From NCBI GenBank assembly GCA_016926755.1, contig JAFGNZ010000052.1, positions 1 through 39,845 on the forward strand: a stretch of DNA of 39,845 bases. Reading direction: 5' to 3'. The notes beneath the pieces were generated by a model. It ran no database searches. It was not told the DNA's origin and worked only from the letters and a program-made list of their open reading frames with translations. This stretch comes from Myxococcaceae bacterium. Its GTDB lineage: Bacteria; Myxococcota; Myxococcia; Myxococcales; Myxococcaceae. Below, one piece after another: positions 31,608-39,068 of the stretch. The position numbers were made by a program, and so were the translations under genes. The first letter of the stretch is position 1. Each line of letters starts with the position of its first letter.

Positions 31608-32243
31608 TCAACGACGTGCTTCGTTGATGGCGCGCGCGAGCGCCACCGCCTTCCGCGAGCCGAGGAGGAGGCGCCTCCCGTTCGTCAGGACGAGCTGCAC
31701 TCCCTGGTCGCCCGAGACGTTGTAGGCCTTGCCGCGCGCGCCCCAGCCGAAACGGACCCCCCAGCCCCCGAACTCGAGGATGGGGCGGTACGTCCGCGCC
31801 TCGCAGGAGGCAATCGTCTCGTAAGGGATGCGGTGACGGCGCGTGAGCAGGAGGTGCTGGACGTAGAGCCCATCCGAGCGGACCTGGACGATGAGCCCGC
31901 CCACGCTCGCCAGCGCGATCAGCCACAGGCCCAGCAGGGACAGCCCGACCCCGAGCAGGAGCAGGAGACCGCGCGGCTCCGAGCGCTGATCAATCGGAAC
32001 GCCGGAGCTGACATCGTCAAGGGCCTGATAGCCGAACGAAGCCATCAGCACTCCCCCGAGCAGGATGAGGAGCCCCGGCCAACGGGAGCGCCAGCGCTGA
32101 ACCTCCTCGAAGAGGAGGGCTCCTTCGGGCTTGCCTTCCAGGGTGGCCTCCGGCGTTGCGGCAGAGAAGCCCCTATCATGCGACGAGTCCCCATCCGGCT
32201 GAAGCTGGATGCCCAGGTTCTTCAGCCCGCGCATCCAGATCAC
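31608..32243 (-). CDS. Membrane protein with PH-like C-terminal domain
   Basis: 211 residues from a GTG at 32243 that overlaps the acyltransferase stop (GTGA), so the pair is translationally coupled; an ATG at 32234 is an alternative. Two membrane helices (~56-76 and ~92-118). Then a bacterial PH-like domain: a strand set with RSDGLYV, IPYETIASCEARTYRPILEFGGWGVR and GVQLVLTNGRRLLLGS, ending in helix VALARAINEARR. The GGWG and 'G..L.L..G....GS' pattern is common in small two-helix membrane proteins of unknown function. Residues 3-13 (WMRGLKNLGIQ) are shared with the glycoside hydrolase gene, encoded by an almost identical 35-nt segment. Confidence 0.7.
   Translation of the reverse strand: MIWMRGLKNLGIQLQPDGDSSHDRGFSAATPEATLEGKPEGALLFEEVQRWRSRWPGLLILLGGVLMASFGYQALDDVSSGVPIDQRSEPRGLLLLLGVGLSLLGLWLIALASVGGLIVQVRSDGLYVQHLLLTRRHRIPYETIASCEARTYRPILEFGGWGVRFGWGARGKAYNVSGDQGVQLVLTNGRRLLLGSRKAVALARAINEARR
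32204..32238. repeat. 35-nt segment shared with 34853-34887 (copy 1)
   Basis: 34 of 35 bases match the second copy, same orientation and same reading frame on the leftward strand. It encodes WMRGLKNLGIQ at the very start of the PH-like protein gene. The flanks are unrelated. Confidence 0.85.
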
Positions 32244-33490
32244 GAGCGAGCGCAGCGCGGCTTCATCCCGAAGAGGAACCTCATCGGGGGCAGGTGCCTC
32301 ACGGCCAGCTCGTACAGGAGGAGCGTGATGACCAGAGAGGACACGCTCGTCACGAGGAACTTCGCGGGCACGCCTGCCTCCCAGCGCACCACATGGAAGG
32401 CGATGACGACGATGACCGTCTGGTGAAGGACATAGATGGGCAGGATGGCTGGGCTGGTGTAGCGGATCACCCGGAGGATCAGCGCGGCGGCTCGCGAGGA
32501 GGGACGAGGCGGCGACGCCTCCTGAGGCCCCCCGGCGCTGGCCAGCGCCGGCCCGAGGGCTCGCGAGAGCCTCCTGCCCAGGCCCAGGATGGCAACGAGC
32601 CAGAACCAGCAACTCCAGCCCTTGATGAACCTCAGCAGGAGGGCTGGCCATGCATGGCTGCTGGCCGGATCGATGTTCGTCCTCAGGCACAGGGCGTACC
32701 CGCCCAGCACGGTGAGGCTCGACAGGAGGGCCAGCACGAGCCCGCGCCCCCCACGTCGCTCCAGCGCCTGCTCGAGCCTGGCATCCAAGGCCAGCAGGTA
32801 GCCGTAGAGGAACACGAGCAGATAGACGCAGATGTTCCATCCCCCCTCCATCTGTGTCCCCAGCGTGGCCTCGATCAAGGCAAGCCACAGCCCCGGAAGG
32901 AAGAGGAGCCCGGGACGCTCGGCCGCGCCGGTCAGCCGGGCCACCATGCGCCGCCCGCGCTCCTGCTGCTGGAGGAGGAGGAAGAGCGGCAACAGCAGCA
33001 CCGAGAAGAGGAAGAGGTAGTACAGGAACCACAGGTGCGCGAGCTCGAACCCCCCCACCGGCTCCCGCGCCTCGAGGAACCCAGGGAAGGCAGGCTCGAA
33101 GTGGACGGCGAAGAACCGTGGGTAGAACTCCCAGTAGGAGAGGTGAGCGCCCGTCCGGGCCAGGTACGTGCAGTAACCTTGAGGTGGAACGACGACGAGG
33201 AGCCCAAAGAGGAGGGGGACCAGGAGCCGCTGGGTGCGCTCCAGGAGGTAGCCGCTCCAGGAGCGCCGGCCCAGCGAGAACCGGGAGCTGAACCCCGCGA
33301 TGAGGAAGAGCAGCGGCATCCCCCACAGGGAGCAGAAGAGGACGAAGGCGGTCATCCCGATGCTCTGCTGGCCGTTCTTGATGCTGAACGGCAGGATGTC
33401 GAAGACCCGGGCGGTATGGAAGAACACGAGCCCCAGCACCATGAGCGCGCGCAGCAGATCCAGCTCATGGCGCCTCTGCATGTATCCCAT
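32240..33490 (-). CDS. Acyltransferase 3 family membrane protein
   Basis: About 416 residues with ten or more membrane helices. It opens RRHELDLLRALMVLGLVFFHTARVF, the family hallmark with the conserved His in the first helix, and has a GFSSRFSLGRRSWSGYLLERTQRLLVPLLFG loop. Members O-acylate sugars, peptidoglycan, polysaccharides or lipids; the substrate is not evident here. Start candidates are the ATGs at 33490 and 33481 and a GTG at 33511. None has a good ribosome site, and a 10-bp inverted repeat covers this region. The stop overlaps the next gene's start. Confidence 0.85.
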   Translation of the reverse strand: MGYMQRRHELDLLRALMVLGLVFFHTARVFDILPFSIKNGQQSIGMTAFVLFCSLWGMPLLFLIAGFSSRFSLGRRSWSGYLLERTQRLLVPLLFGLLVVVPPQGYCTYLARTGAHLSYWEFYPRFFAVHFEPAFPGFLEAREPVGGFELAHLWFLYYLFLFSVLLLPLFLLLQQQERGRRMVARLTGAAERPGLLFLPGLWLALIEATLGTQMEGGWNICVYLLVFLYGYLLALDARLEQALERRGGRGLVLALLSSLTVLGGYALCLRTNIDPASSHAWPALLLRFIKGWSCWFWLVAILGLGRRLSRALGPALASAGGPQEASPPRPSSRAAALILRVIRYTSPAILPIYVLHQTVIVVIAFHVVRWEAGVPAKFLVTSVSSLVITLLLYELAVRHLPPMRFLFGMKPRCARS

Positions 33491-33525
33491 GCTTGGCACG
33501 ACGGTGCGCACCAGCCATGGGATAC
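33482..33525 (-). promoter_or_regulatory. Inverted repeat over the acyltransferase start
   Basis: GTATCCCATG (33482-33491) and CATGGGATAC (33516-33525) are perfectly complementary with a 24-nt spacer that contains the palindrome GGTGCGCACC (33503-33512). In mRNA the stem would trap the ATG at 33490 and abut the ATG at 33481. It could be a translational switch or a regulator site. Confidence 0.45.
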
Positions 33526-33765
33526 CTGGGTGAGGCGAGCGTCCACCCGAAGATGCCCCGGTTCACGCGGAGCGGAGGTGCTCGAAGCGCCTCCTTGATC
33601 GAGCAGTTCCGGGCCACCCAGGCAGCCCCTTGCCTGCCTTGCCCTGTGCCACGTGCCATGCACGCCTAGCTTCAAGGTGGGCGGGCGCGCGGGTGTCAGG
33701 CACACGGAAGGTTGTCGGACAGCGCGGGGCTCGGCTCAGCACCCGCTGAACGACGGGAGAGCGCC

Positions 33766-34674
33766 ATGCGCGTACTCGTAACCTGGGGATCGAAACGCGG
33801 CGGCACCGAGGGTATCGCGCGTATCCTTGGGGACGCGCTCGAGCAACACGGCTTCGCCGTTGTGACCACCTCCGTGGACGAAGTCACGAGCCTCGACACC
33901 TTCGATGCGGTGATCGTCGGAGGAGCGCTCTACGGCAACCGCTGGCCATCCAACGCGCGCCGCTTCGTCCATCGCCACCGCGCGCAGCTGCGCAAAGTCC
34001 CCGTCTGGTTCTTCTCCAGTGGGCCGCTCGACGACTCCGCGGAGCGCCAGGACATCCCCGCCACCAACCAGGTGAGCGTCCTCGCCGAACGGGTTGGCGC
34101 CAGGGGCCACATCACCTTCGGCGGTCGCCTCGAGCGCGATGCCAAGGGCTTCCCTGCGAGCAGCATGGCCAAGACCGGCAGCGGTGATTGGCGCAACCCC
34201 GAACGCATCCGGGCCTGGGCCGCCAGGCTCGCCGCCGAGCTCCCCCGCGCCACGCCCGGAACGCCTGTCGAGCATCGCGCGGGCTCCATCCCACGCTTGC
34301 TCGCTCACGCTGTCGTTGGCTGGGCCCTCTGCGCCGCGATCATGGTCCCCCTTCTCCTGCTCGTGAGTCGCACCGCCGCGCAGGTCGTCCACGTCGTCAC
34401 CGTACCGTTCATCTTCACCGCGGTCGCCTGGCACTACTTTCGCTCCCGCGGTGCCCGCGATCCCCTGCCGACAGCCATGGTCTGGACGGCCAGCGTGGCC
34501 CTGCTCGACCTCGTCTTCGTCGCCGGGCTTGTGCAGCGCAACCTGGAGATGTTCGAGAGCGTCCTCGGAACGTGGCTGCCCTTCGCGCTCATCTTCGTCG
34601 CCACCTGGGCCACCGGCGTGGCGATGTCGACGATGCCGTGGAGAGAGCGCGCGGCGGAGCAGGGCCACGCCTGA
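33766..34674 (+). CDS. Flavodoxin-domain protein fused to a four-helix membrane domain
   Basis: 302 residues from the ATG at 33766 (GGGAGAG upstream). Residues 1-165 are a flavodoxin fold like HemG/protoporphyrinogen-oxidase-type flavodoxins: strand MRVLVTWGS, phosphate loop KRGGTEGIA, then DAVIVGGALYGNRWPSNARRF, VWFFSSGPLDDS and FGGRLERDAKG. FMN binding is likely. Residues ~187-295 hold about four membrane helices. Flavodoxins of this class are usually soluble or end after ~170-200 residues, so the membrane part is unusual. It could shuttle electrons to or from a membrane pool; no partner enzyme is adjacent. It is divergent from the acyltransferase gene. Confidence 0.8.
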   Translation: MRVLVTWGSKRGGTEGIARILGDALEQHGFAVVTTSVDEVTSLDTFDAVIVGGALYGNRWPSNARRFVHRHRAQLRKVPVWFFSSGPLDDSAERQDIPATNQVSVLAERVGARGHITFGGRLERDAKGFPASSMAKTGSGDWRNPERIRAWAARLAAELPRATPGTPVEHRAGSIPRLLAHAVVGWALCAAIMVPLLLLVSRTAAQVVHVVTVPFIFTAVAWHYFRSRGARDPLPTAMVWTASVALLDLVFVAGLVQRNLEMFESVLGTWLPFALIFVATWATGVAMSTMPWRERAAEQGHA

Positions 34675-34712
34675 TCCGCCGGACGAAGGGAATCGAAGTC
34701 GTGCGGCGGCGC

Positions 34713-37052
34713 CTACGGGTTGAACCAGCCGTTGCCGCGCAGCCGGTCGATGAGCGTGCGGGAGTCGCCCGCGTTGTCTCCGACGATCACGTCCACGGAG
34801 GCGGGGTCCACGTGCCCGACGTCATCCTTGGCCAGCTGCCAGAAGCTCACCTGCTGGATGCCCAGGTTCTTCAGCTCGCGCATCCAGGCCTCGGTCATCT
34901 CGGCGTACTGCTGCGGGGAGAGATCCTGGGTGGCCTGGGTGTCGCGAGGGACGCTGAACTCACCGGCGGTGACCGGCTTGCCGGCCTTCTTGGCCAGCTC
35001 CACCCAGACCTTGAGCGAGTCGTAGTCCATCTGCGGGAAGGTGCCCTGCGAGCTGCCATCCTCGCGCTTGTTCTCCCACGGGAGCTGCCCGGGCAGGGCG
35101 GTGGGGTAGAAGTGCGGCGAGATGATGTCCGAGGCCGCCACCACGCGCTCCATGGCGGCCCGGGCGTTGCCCCAGCCGTGGGTCGGGTGCCCGAGCGCCC
35201 CCGGCGTCACCTGCAGGCTGATCAGCGGGCGGTTCGCGTCGCCACCGTTGGCGCGCACGGTGTCGCGGATCAGGTTGGCCTTCTCGACGTACCAGTCGGC
35301 GAAGCCCGAGGGGTTGTTGGGATCGCCGATCTCGTTGCCCACCGACCAGACGATGTTCGAGGCGCCCGCGTTGGCGCCGACGATGCTCTGGATGCGGGCG
35401 TCGAGCTCCGCGTCCCGGCCCCGGTAGGCGTTCACGTCCTTGTCCATGGTGGCGCCGTCGAAGAGGTCCACCGTGACGGTCATCCCGCGCCGGCTGGCCT
35501 CCTCGGCGATGATGCGCACGCGGGCGGCGAGCGCGGCGTTGTCGTTGCCCAGCGGGTTCTCGGGGAAGTCGGCGGCCCAGATGCGGACGTTGTCCACGCC
35601 CATCTCCCGGAGCCGGTCCAGGTCCTGGTTCACCGCGGCCCGGAAGCCGGCCTCGTCATGGATGGGGTGCGGCATGTGCCCGGCGTTGGAGCGGCCGAGG
35701 TCCGTGTAGTTGCCGGCCACGTAGTGCTGTGGACGGCCATCCGGGGTGAGGAGCCGGCCATCACCCGGAGTGCCGCCCGGAGTGCCGCCCGGAGTGCCAG
35801 CCTTGCGGACGTACTGCTCGCTGACCCAGCCGCTCCCGGCGGGACTGCTCACGTGCACCCAGCCGTTGCGCGAGGCGGCGCCCCCGTCCGGCGGAGCCGT
35901 CACTCGCAGGGAGGCGCCATCCGCCAGCACGTTGAGGCGAGCCTGAGCCGTGCCTGGCCCCGCGCGCAGGTTCAGCCCGCCCTGCGCGCTCACCTGGAGC
36001 GTCTCCCCCGGAGCGTAGGTGCCACCGCCCGGCCCGGCCGGAGGGGGGACTGGCGCCGGCACCTGGCCCTGGCGCGCCCGGTACTCGTCGCTCTGCTTGA
36101 ACATGGCGGTCAGGGAGTCGCGCACCTCCTGCTCGGAGTGCCCCTGGTTCGCCAGGTGGTTGGCATAGGCCACCCAGTTCGCCTTCCCACCCGGATCGCT
36201 CGCGCGCCCCAGCACCTGCTGGTAGGTGTCCTCGACGAGCTGCTCCGTGGAGAACGCCTGCGGCTCGGTGGGCGTGATGGGGCCAGTGGGGTTGGTGGGG
36301 CCGGTGGGGTCCGTGGCGCCGGGGGTGGCTCGGAAGGTGACCAGGTAGTTCACGTGGTGGTTGGCCGGCATGGAGAACGGCCCCACGGCCTGGCTCCCAT
36401 AGCCGGCGTAGGGGTTGCCCGGGACGTCCTTGGGTGTCACCCACACCATCGTCTGGTTGCCGCCGTACATCGGCGCGTCGAAGTAGGCGCCGGTCGCCCC
36501 GCCCGTGTTGGCGCTCGTGCTCCACGCATCCTTCGCCACCCCATAGGCATCCTGGATCTTCGGGCTCGCCGAGACGACGGCCTGCCCCGGGCCCGGCGTG
36601 TACTGCACGTCGAAGTAGCGGTTCACGTCCGCCGGAGAGAGCTCGCTGCCGTGCGCATCCACCACGCGCACGTACACGTTGTGGTTGCCGCCGGACTGCT
36701 GGTTATTCTGGTAACGCACCGTGTCGACGGTGAACGTGCCTCGCTCCCCCGCACTGTGCGGCTGCGCCGTCACGTTCAGCCCGGCCTCGGTGGCGATGCG
36801 GGGATCAATGTCCGCGGCCTTGGTGGCACGCACCGCCGGCCCGGAGCCGCCCGCGGCCTCGAAGTGATCCGCGGTGAAGGCGCGGGGGGCCACGTTCCGC
36901 GGCTGCGTGCTCCGCTGATCCTGGCCTGCCTTCACCTCCTTCGCGCTCGCCTCCGCCGCCTTGGGGGCAGTGGCGACGTCCTTCGGCTTCGGCTCTTCGG
37001 AGCGCTGGGGCTCCGGCTTGGGGCTGCTGGACGAGGTTCTGGAGACGGACAT
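34713..37052 (-). CDS. DUF4214-SH3b-glycoside hydrolase (family 5-like) multidomain protein, no signal peptide
   Basis: 779 residues from the ATG at 37052 (GGAG upstream). Order: Ser/Pro/Lys-rich disordered N-terminus (1-60) with AFTADHFEAAGG; an Ig-like beta domain (~100-240); a Pro/Thr linker; DUF4214 (~267-328, EDTYQQVLGRASDPGGKANW); SH3b (~353-417, GGLNLRAGPG...GWVSEQYV); a GTPG repeat; then a TIM-barrel hydrolase (~435-779) with the acid/base Glu574 in SVGNEIGDP and nucleophile Glu698 in VTAGEFSVP. Clan GH-A enzymes of this kind cut beta-glucans or mannans. DUF4214 and SH3b imply cell-surface or wall attachment, yet no Sec/Tat signal exists, so export must use another route or the protein acts after lysis. 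It is divergent from the repetitive protein gene. Confidence 0.85.
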   Translation of the reverse strand: MSVSRTSSSSPKPEPQRSEEPKPKDVATAPKAAEASAKEVKAGQDQRSTQPRNVAPRAFTADHFEAAGGSGPAVRATKAADIDPRIATEAGLNVTAQPHSAGERGTFTVDTVRYQNNQQSGGNHNVYVRVVDAHGSELSPADVNRYFDVQYTPGPGQAVVSASPKIQDAYGVAKDAWSTSANTGGATGAYFDAPMYGGNQTMVWVTPKDVPGNPYAGYGSQAVGPFSMPANHHVNYLVTFRATPGATDPTGPTNPTGPITPTEPQAFSTEQLVEDTYQQVLGRASDPGGKANWVAYANHLANQGHSEQEVRDSLTAMFKQSDEYRARQGQVPAPVPPPAGPGGGTYAPGETLQVSAQGGLNLRAGPGTAQARLNVLADGASLRVTAPPDGGAASRNGWVHVSSPAGSGWVSEQYVRKAGTPGGTPGGTPGDGRLLTPDGRPQHYVAGNYTDLGRSNAGHMPHPIHDEAGFRAAVNQDLDRLREMGVDNVRIWAADFPENPLGNDNAALAARVRIIAEEASRRGMTVTVDLFDGATMDKDVNAYRGRDAELDARIQSIVGANAGASNIVWSVGNEIGDPNNPSGFADWYVEKANLIRDTVRANGGDANRPLISLQVTPGALGHPTHGWGNARAAMERVVAASDIISPHFYPTALPGQLPWENKREDGSSQGTFPQMDYDSLKVWVELAKKAGKPVTAGEFSVPRDTQATQDLSPQQYAEMTEAWMRELKNLGIQQVSFWQLAKDDVGHVDPASVDVIVGDNAGDSRTLIDRLRGNGWFNP
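34853..34887. repeat. 35-nt segment shared with 32204-32238 (copy 2)
   Basis: Lies inside the hydrolase gene and encodes WMRELKNLGIQ on the leftward strand. One base differs from copy 1. This is the likelier source, because the helix fits the hydrolase barrel. Confidence 0.85.
35764..35799. repeat. 12-bp tandem repeat, three units
   Basis: CCCGGAGTGCCG occurs three times (the last with one change) inside the hydrolase gene, encoding the GGTP linker repeats between the SH3b and hydrolase domains. Such in-frame units can vary in number by slippage. Confidence 0.8.
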
Positions 37053-37247
37053 GGGGGGCTCCACGTAGGCGAGTCTGGGTAAATGTGCGCCTGTGTGGAT
37101 TATCTGGAACGGCCGCGAAGAATTGCGTCCAGATTTCGACTACATAGGCCTACACACTCTCGGTGCGGCCGCAAAAACGCCAGCCCCTTCACAACATTTC
37201 GGACAGATTGGAGATAACTCAGGAAAGCACTCCCGGTGAGGATCCCC
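37053..37247. promoter_or_regulatory. Divergent promoter region
   Basis: The 195 bases between the two divergent starts are less GC-rich than the rest. ATCTGGA (37102-37108) and TCCAGAT (37128-37134) form a 7-bp inverted repeat 19 bases apart. TAGGCCTA (37145-37152) is a palindrome, and CGGCCGC occurs at about 37110 and 37166. These suit a shared regulator for both units, but no known motif is recognised. Confidence 0.4.
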
Positions 37248-39047
37248 GTGGCACCTATCAAGAATAACGGTTCTCGTTCCCCGAAGACGTCCAGTCCCGC
37301 GCCGAAGTCCGCGGCCGCTGCTCCCGCGAAGTCTGCGCCCACGAAGCCCGCATCGAAGCCGGCCTCGTCGGCAAAGCGGCCCTCCGACGGCTTTGAGTCG
37401 GGGAAGAAGCCGCCCACTTCGCAGCCCGCCAACCAGGTCTCGACGAAGGCCATCAAGAGCTTCAACTCGGGAGCGAAGAGCGACATCGAGCACTTCGCCA
37501 CCTCCAAGAAGGCGGACGTCACCACCAACAAGGACGGCTCGGTGACGCGCTCGCGCACCAGCACGAGCGGGCAGACCACCCGGACGCAGGAGCTCACCAC
37601 CTCCAAGGGCAAGCTCGGCGAGACGAACCTCAAGTACACCACCACCTCGAAGACGGGTGGCGCGTCGATCAAGAACACGTATACGGCGGAGACGGATCTG
37701 TTCGGCCGGGCGCAGACCTCGCACCAGCGCGAGGCGACCTATCAGCATGGCGACCGCACGCTGAACAAGTTCACCAACGAGACGGTGGATCGCTGGGGCA
37801 TCAAGAAGAACGTCGACGCCAAGAGCACGACGATCGCCCACGGTGAGAACTCGGAGACCACCTCCAAGTCGGACACCAAGGACTCGCTGGGCAACAAGGC
37901 GTGGACCAAGGGCTCCGAGACCGTCGAGAAGAACGGCAACACCACCGTCACGAAGACGACCCAGGAGTCCGGCGGCAAGGAGCTGACGACCCACTCGAGC
38001 GCCACGTACGAGAAGGGGACGCTCACCCTCAACGAGTCGGCGGACTGGAAGAACACCCGGTTCAACAAGGAGACGAGCTACAACAAGGAGATCGAGGTCA
38101 AGCCCGGCACCCAGGACAGCGGCTTCACCCAGAAGGCGAAGAGCGACAAGCTGGGGATCGCGCAGGCGGGCGGGGATCTGCTCGGCGCGATGGGCGCCAA
38201 GAAGGAGTGGAAGTACGAGGTTCCCCCCGAGAAGATGACGGAGAAGAACCTGCTGCAGGGGGATCCCAACTCCTTCGTCGGCACGCGCAAGGGCTACACC
38301 GGCTCGCAGAGCCTGAGCATCGGCGCGGACGGCGTGAACGCCTCCTACAACCGCGAGGGCAAGCTCGGCGCCTACGCCGAGACGAAGGGCTCGACGAGCG
38401 GCAAGTACGGCACCGCGTCCTATGACGCCTCGGCCAAGGCGGAGCTCAAGGCCAGCATCGACGCCAAGGGCAAGCTGGACGCCAACGGCCTGGACGCGAG
38501 CGTGAACGCCAAGATCGGCGCGTCCGTCGAGGCCACGCTCCACGGCACCGTGGAGAGCAAGAGCATCAAGGTCGGCGGCGTGGACGTGAAGGCCACCGCC
38601 GAAGGCACGGCCCGGGCCTCCCTCGAGGCGTCCGCCGAGGCCACCGGCAACGTCAAGGTCACCCGCAACCCGCCCACGGCCATCGCCGAGGGCACCGTGG
38701 GCGCCTCGGCCGTCGCGAAGATCGAGGGTCAGATCAAGGCGTCCGCCGGCCCCTTCACGGTCAACGCGAGCGCGTACGCGAGCGCTGGCGCCGAGGCGAA
38801 GGCCAGCGGCGTGATCGGCTACCAGGATGGGAAGATCAAGATCGGCGGCAGCGCCGGCGCGGCGCTCGGCGTGGGCGCGGGCGGCGCGGTGACGGTGGAG
38901 ATCGACGTCAAGCAGATCGGCGAGATGGCCAAGAACACGGCCGTCAAGGCGGCGGATGTCAACAACGACGGCAAGCTGGGCCTGGATGACGCGAAGGCCG
39001 CCGTGGATGGCGCGAAGAAGAAGGTCCTGGGCTGGCTCGGCCTCTAA
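37248..39047 (+). CDS. Repetitive, signal-less protein resembling polymorphic-toxin scaffold regions
   Basis: 599 residues from the GTG at 37248 (GAGGA upstream); a GTG at 37236 is also possible. Residues 1-50 are Lys/Pro/Ala/Ser-rich, ending PSDGFESGKK. Residues ~65-300 are Thr/Ser/Lys-rich strand repeats such as EKNGNTTVTKTTQ and HGENSETTSKSDTKD, Rhs/YD-like in rhythm. Residues ~350-565 are Ala/Gly/Ser-rich beta repeats (ASAYASAGAEAKASG, GGSAGAALGVGAGGAV) as seen before toxin domains in WXG/LXG-type proteins. An EF-hand-like loop DVNNDGKLGLDD is at 570-581, then a short hydrophobic end. No toxin domain follows, so it may be a structural surface protein. No Sec signal. A TPR gene starts 21 bases after the stop. 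Confidence 0.7.
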   Translation: MAPIKNNGSRSPKTSSPAPKSAAAAPAKSAPTKPASKPASSAKRPSDGFESGKKPPTSQPANQVSTKAIKSFNSGAKSDIEHFATSKKADVTTNKDGSVTRSRTSTSGQTTRTQELTTSKGKLGETNLKYTTTSKTGGASIKNTYTAETDLFGRAQTSHQREATYQHGDRTLNKFTNETVDRWGIKKNVDAKSTTIAHGENSETTSKSDTKDSLGNKAWTKGSETVEKNGNTTVTKTTQESGGKELTTHSSATYEKGTLTLNESADWKNTRFNKETSYNKEIEVKPGTQDSGFTQKAKSDKLGIAQAGGDLLGAMGAKKEWKYEVPPEKMTEKNLLQGDPNSFVGTRKGYTGSQSLSIGADGVNASYNREGKLGAYAETKGSTSGKYGTASYDASAKAELKASIDAKGKLDANGLDASVNAKIGASVEATLHGTVESKSIKVGGVDVKATAEGTARASLEASAEATGNVKVTRNPPTAIAEGTVGASAVAKIEGQIKASAGPFTVNASAYASAGAEAKASGVIGYQDGKIKIGGSAGAALGVGAGGAVTVEIDVKQIGEMAKNTAVKAADVNNDGKLGLDDAKAAVDGAKKKVLGWLGL

Positions 39048-39068
39048 CCGCGAGGGCACTTCCAACCG

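Noticed and set aside
33465-33659. Leftward frame upstream of the acyltransferase with some protein-like stretches.
   Set aside because: Overlaps the acyltransferase start region in another frame and has no recognised family or ribosome site.
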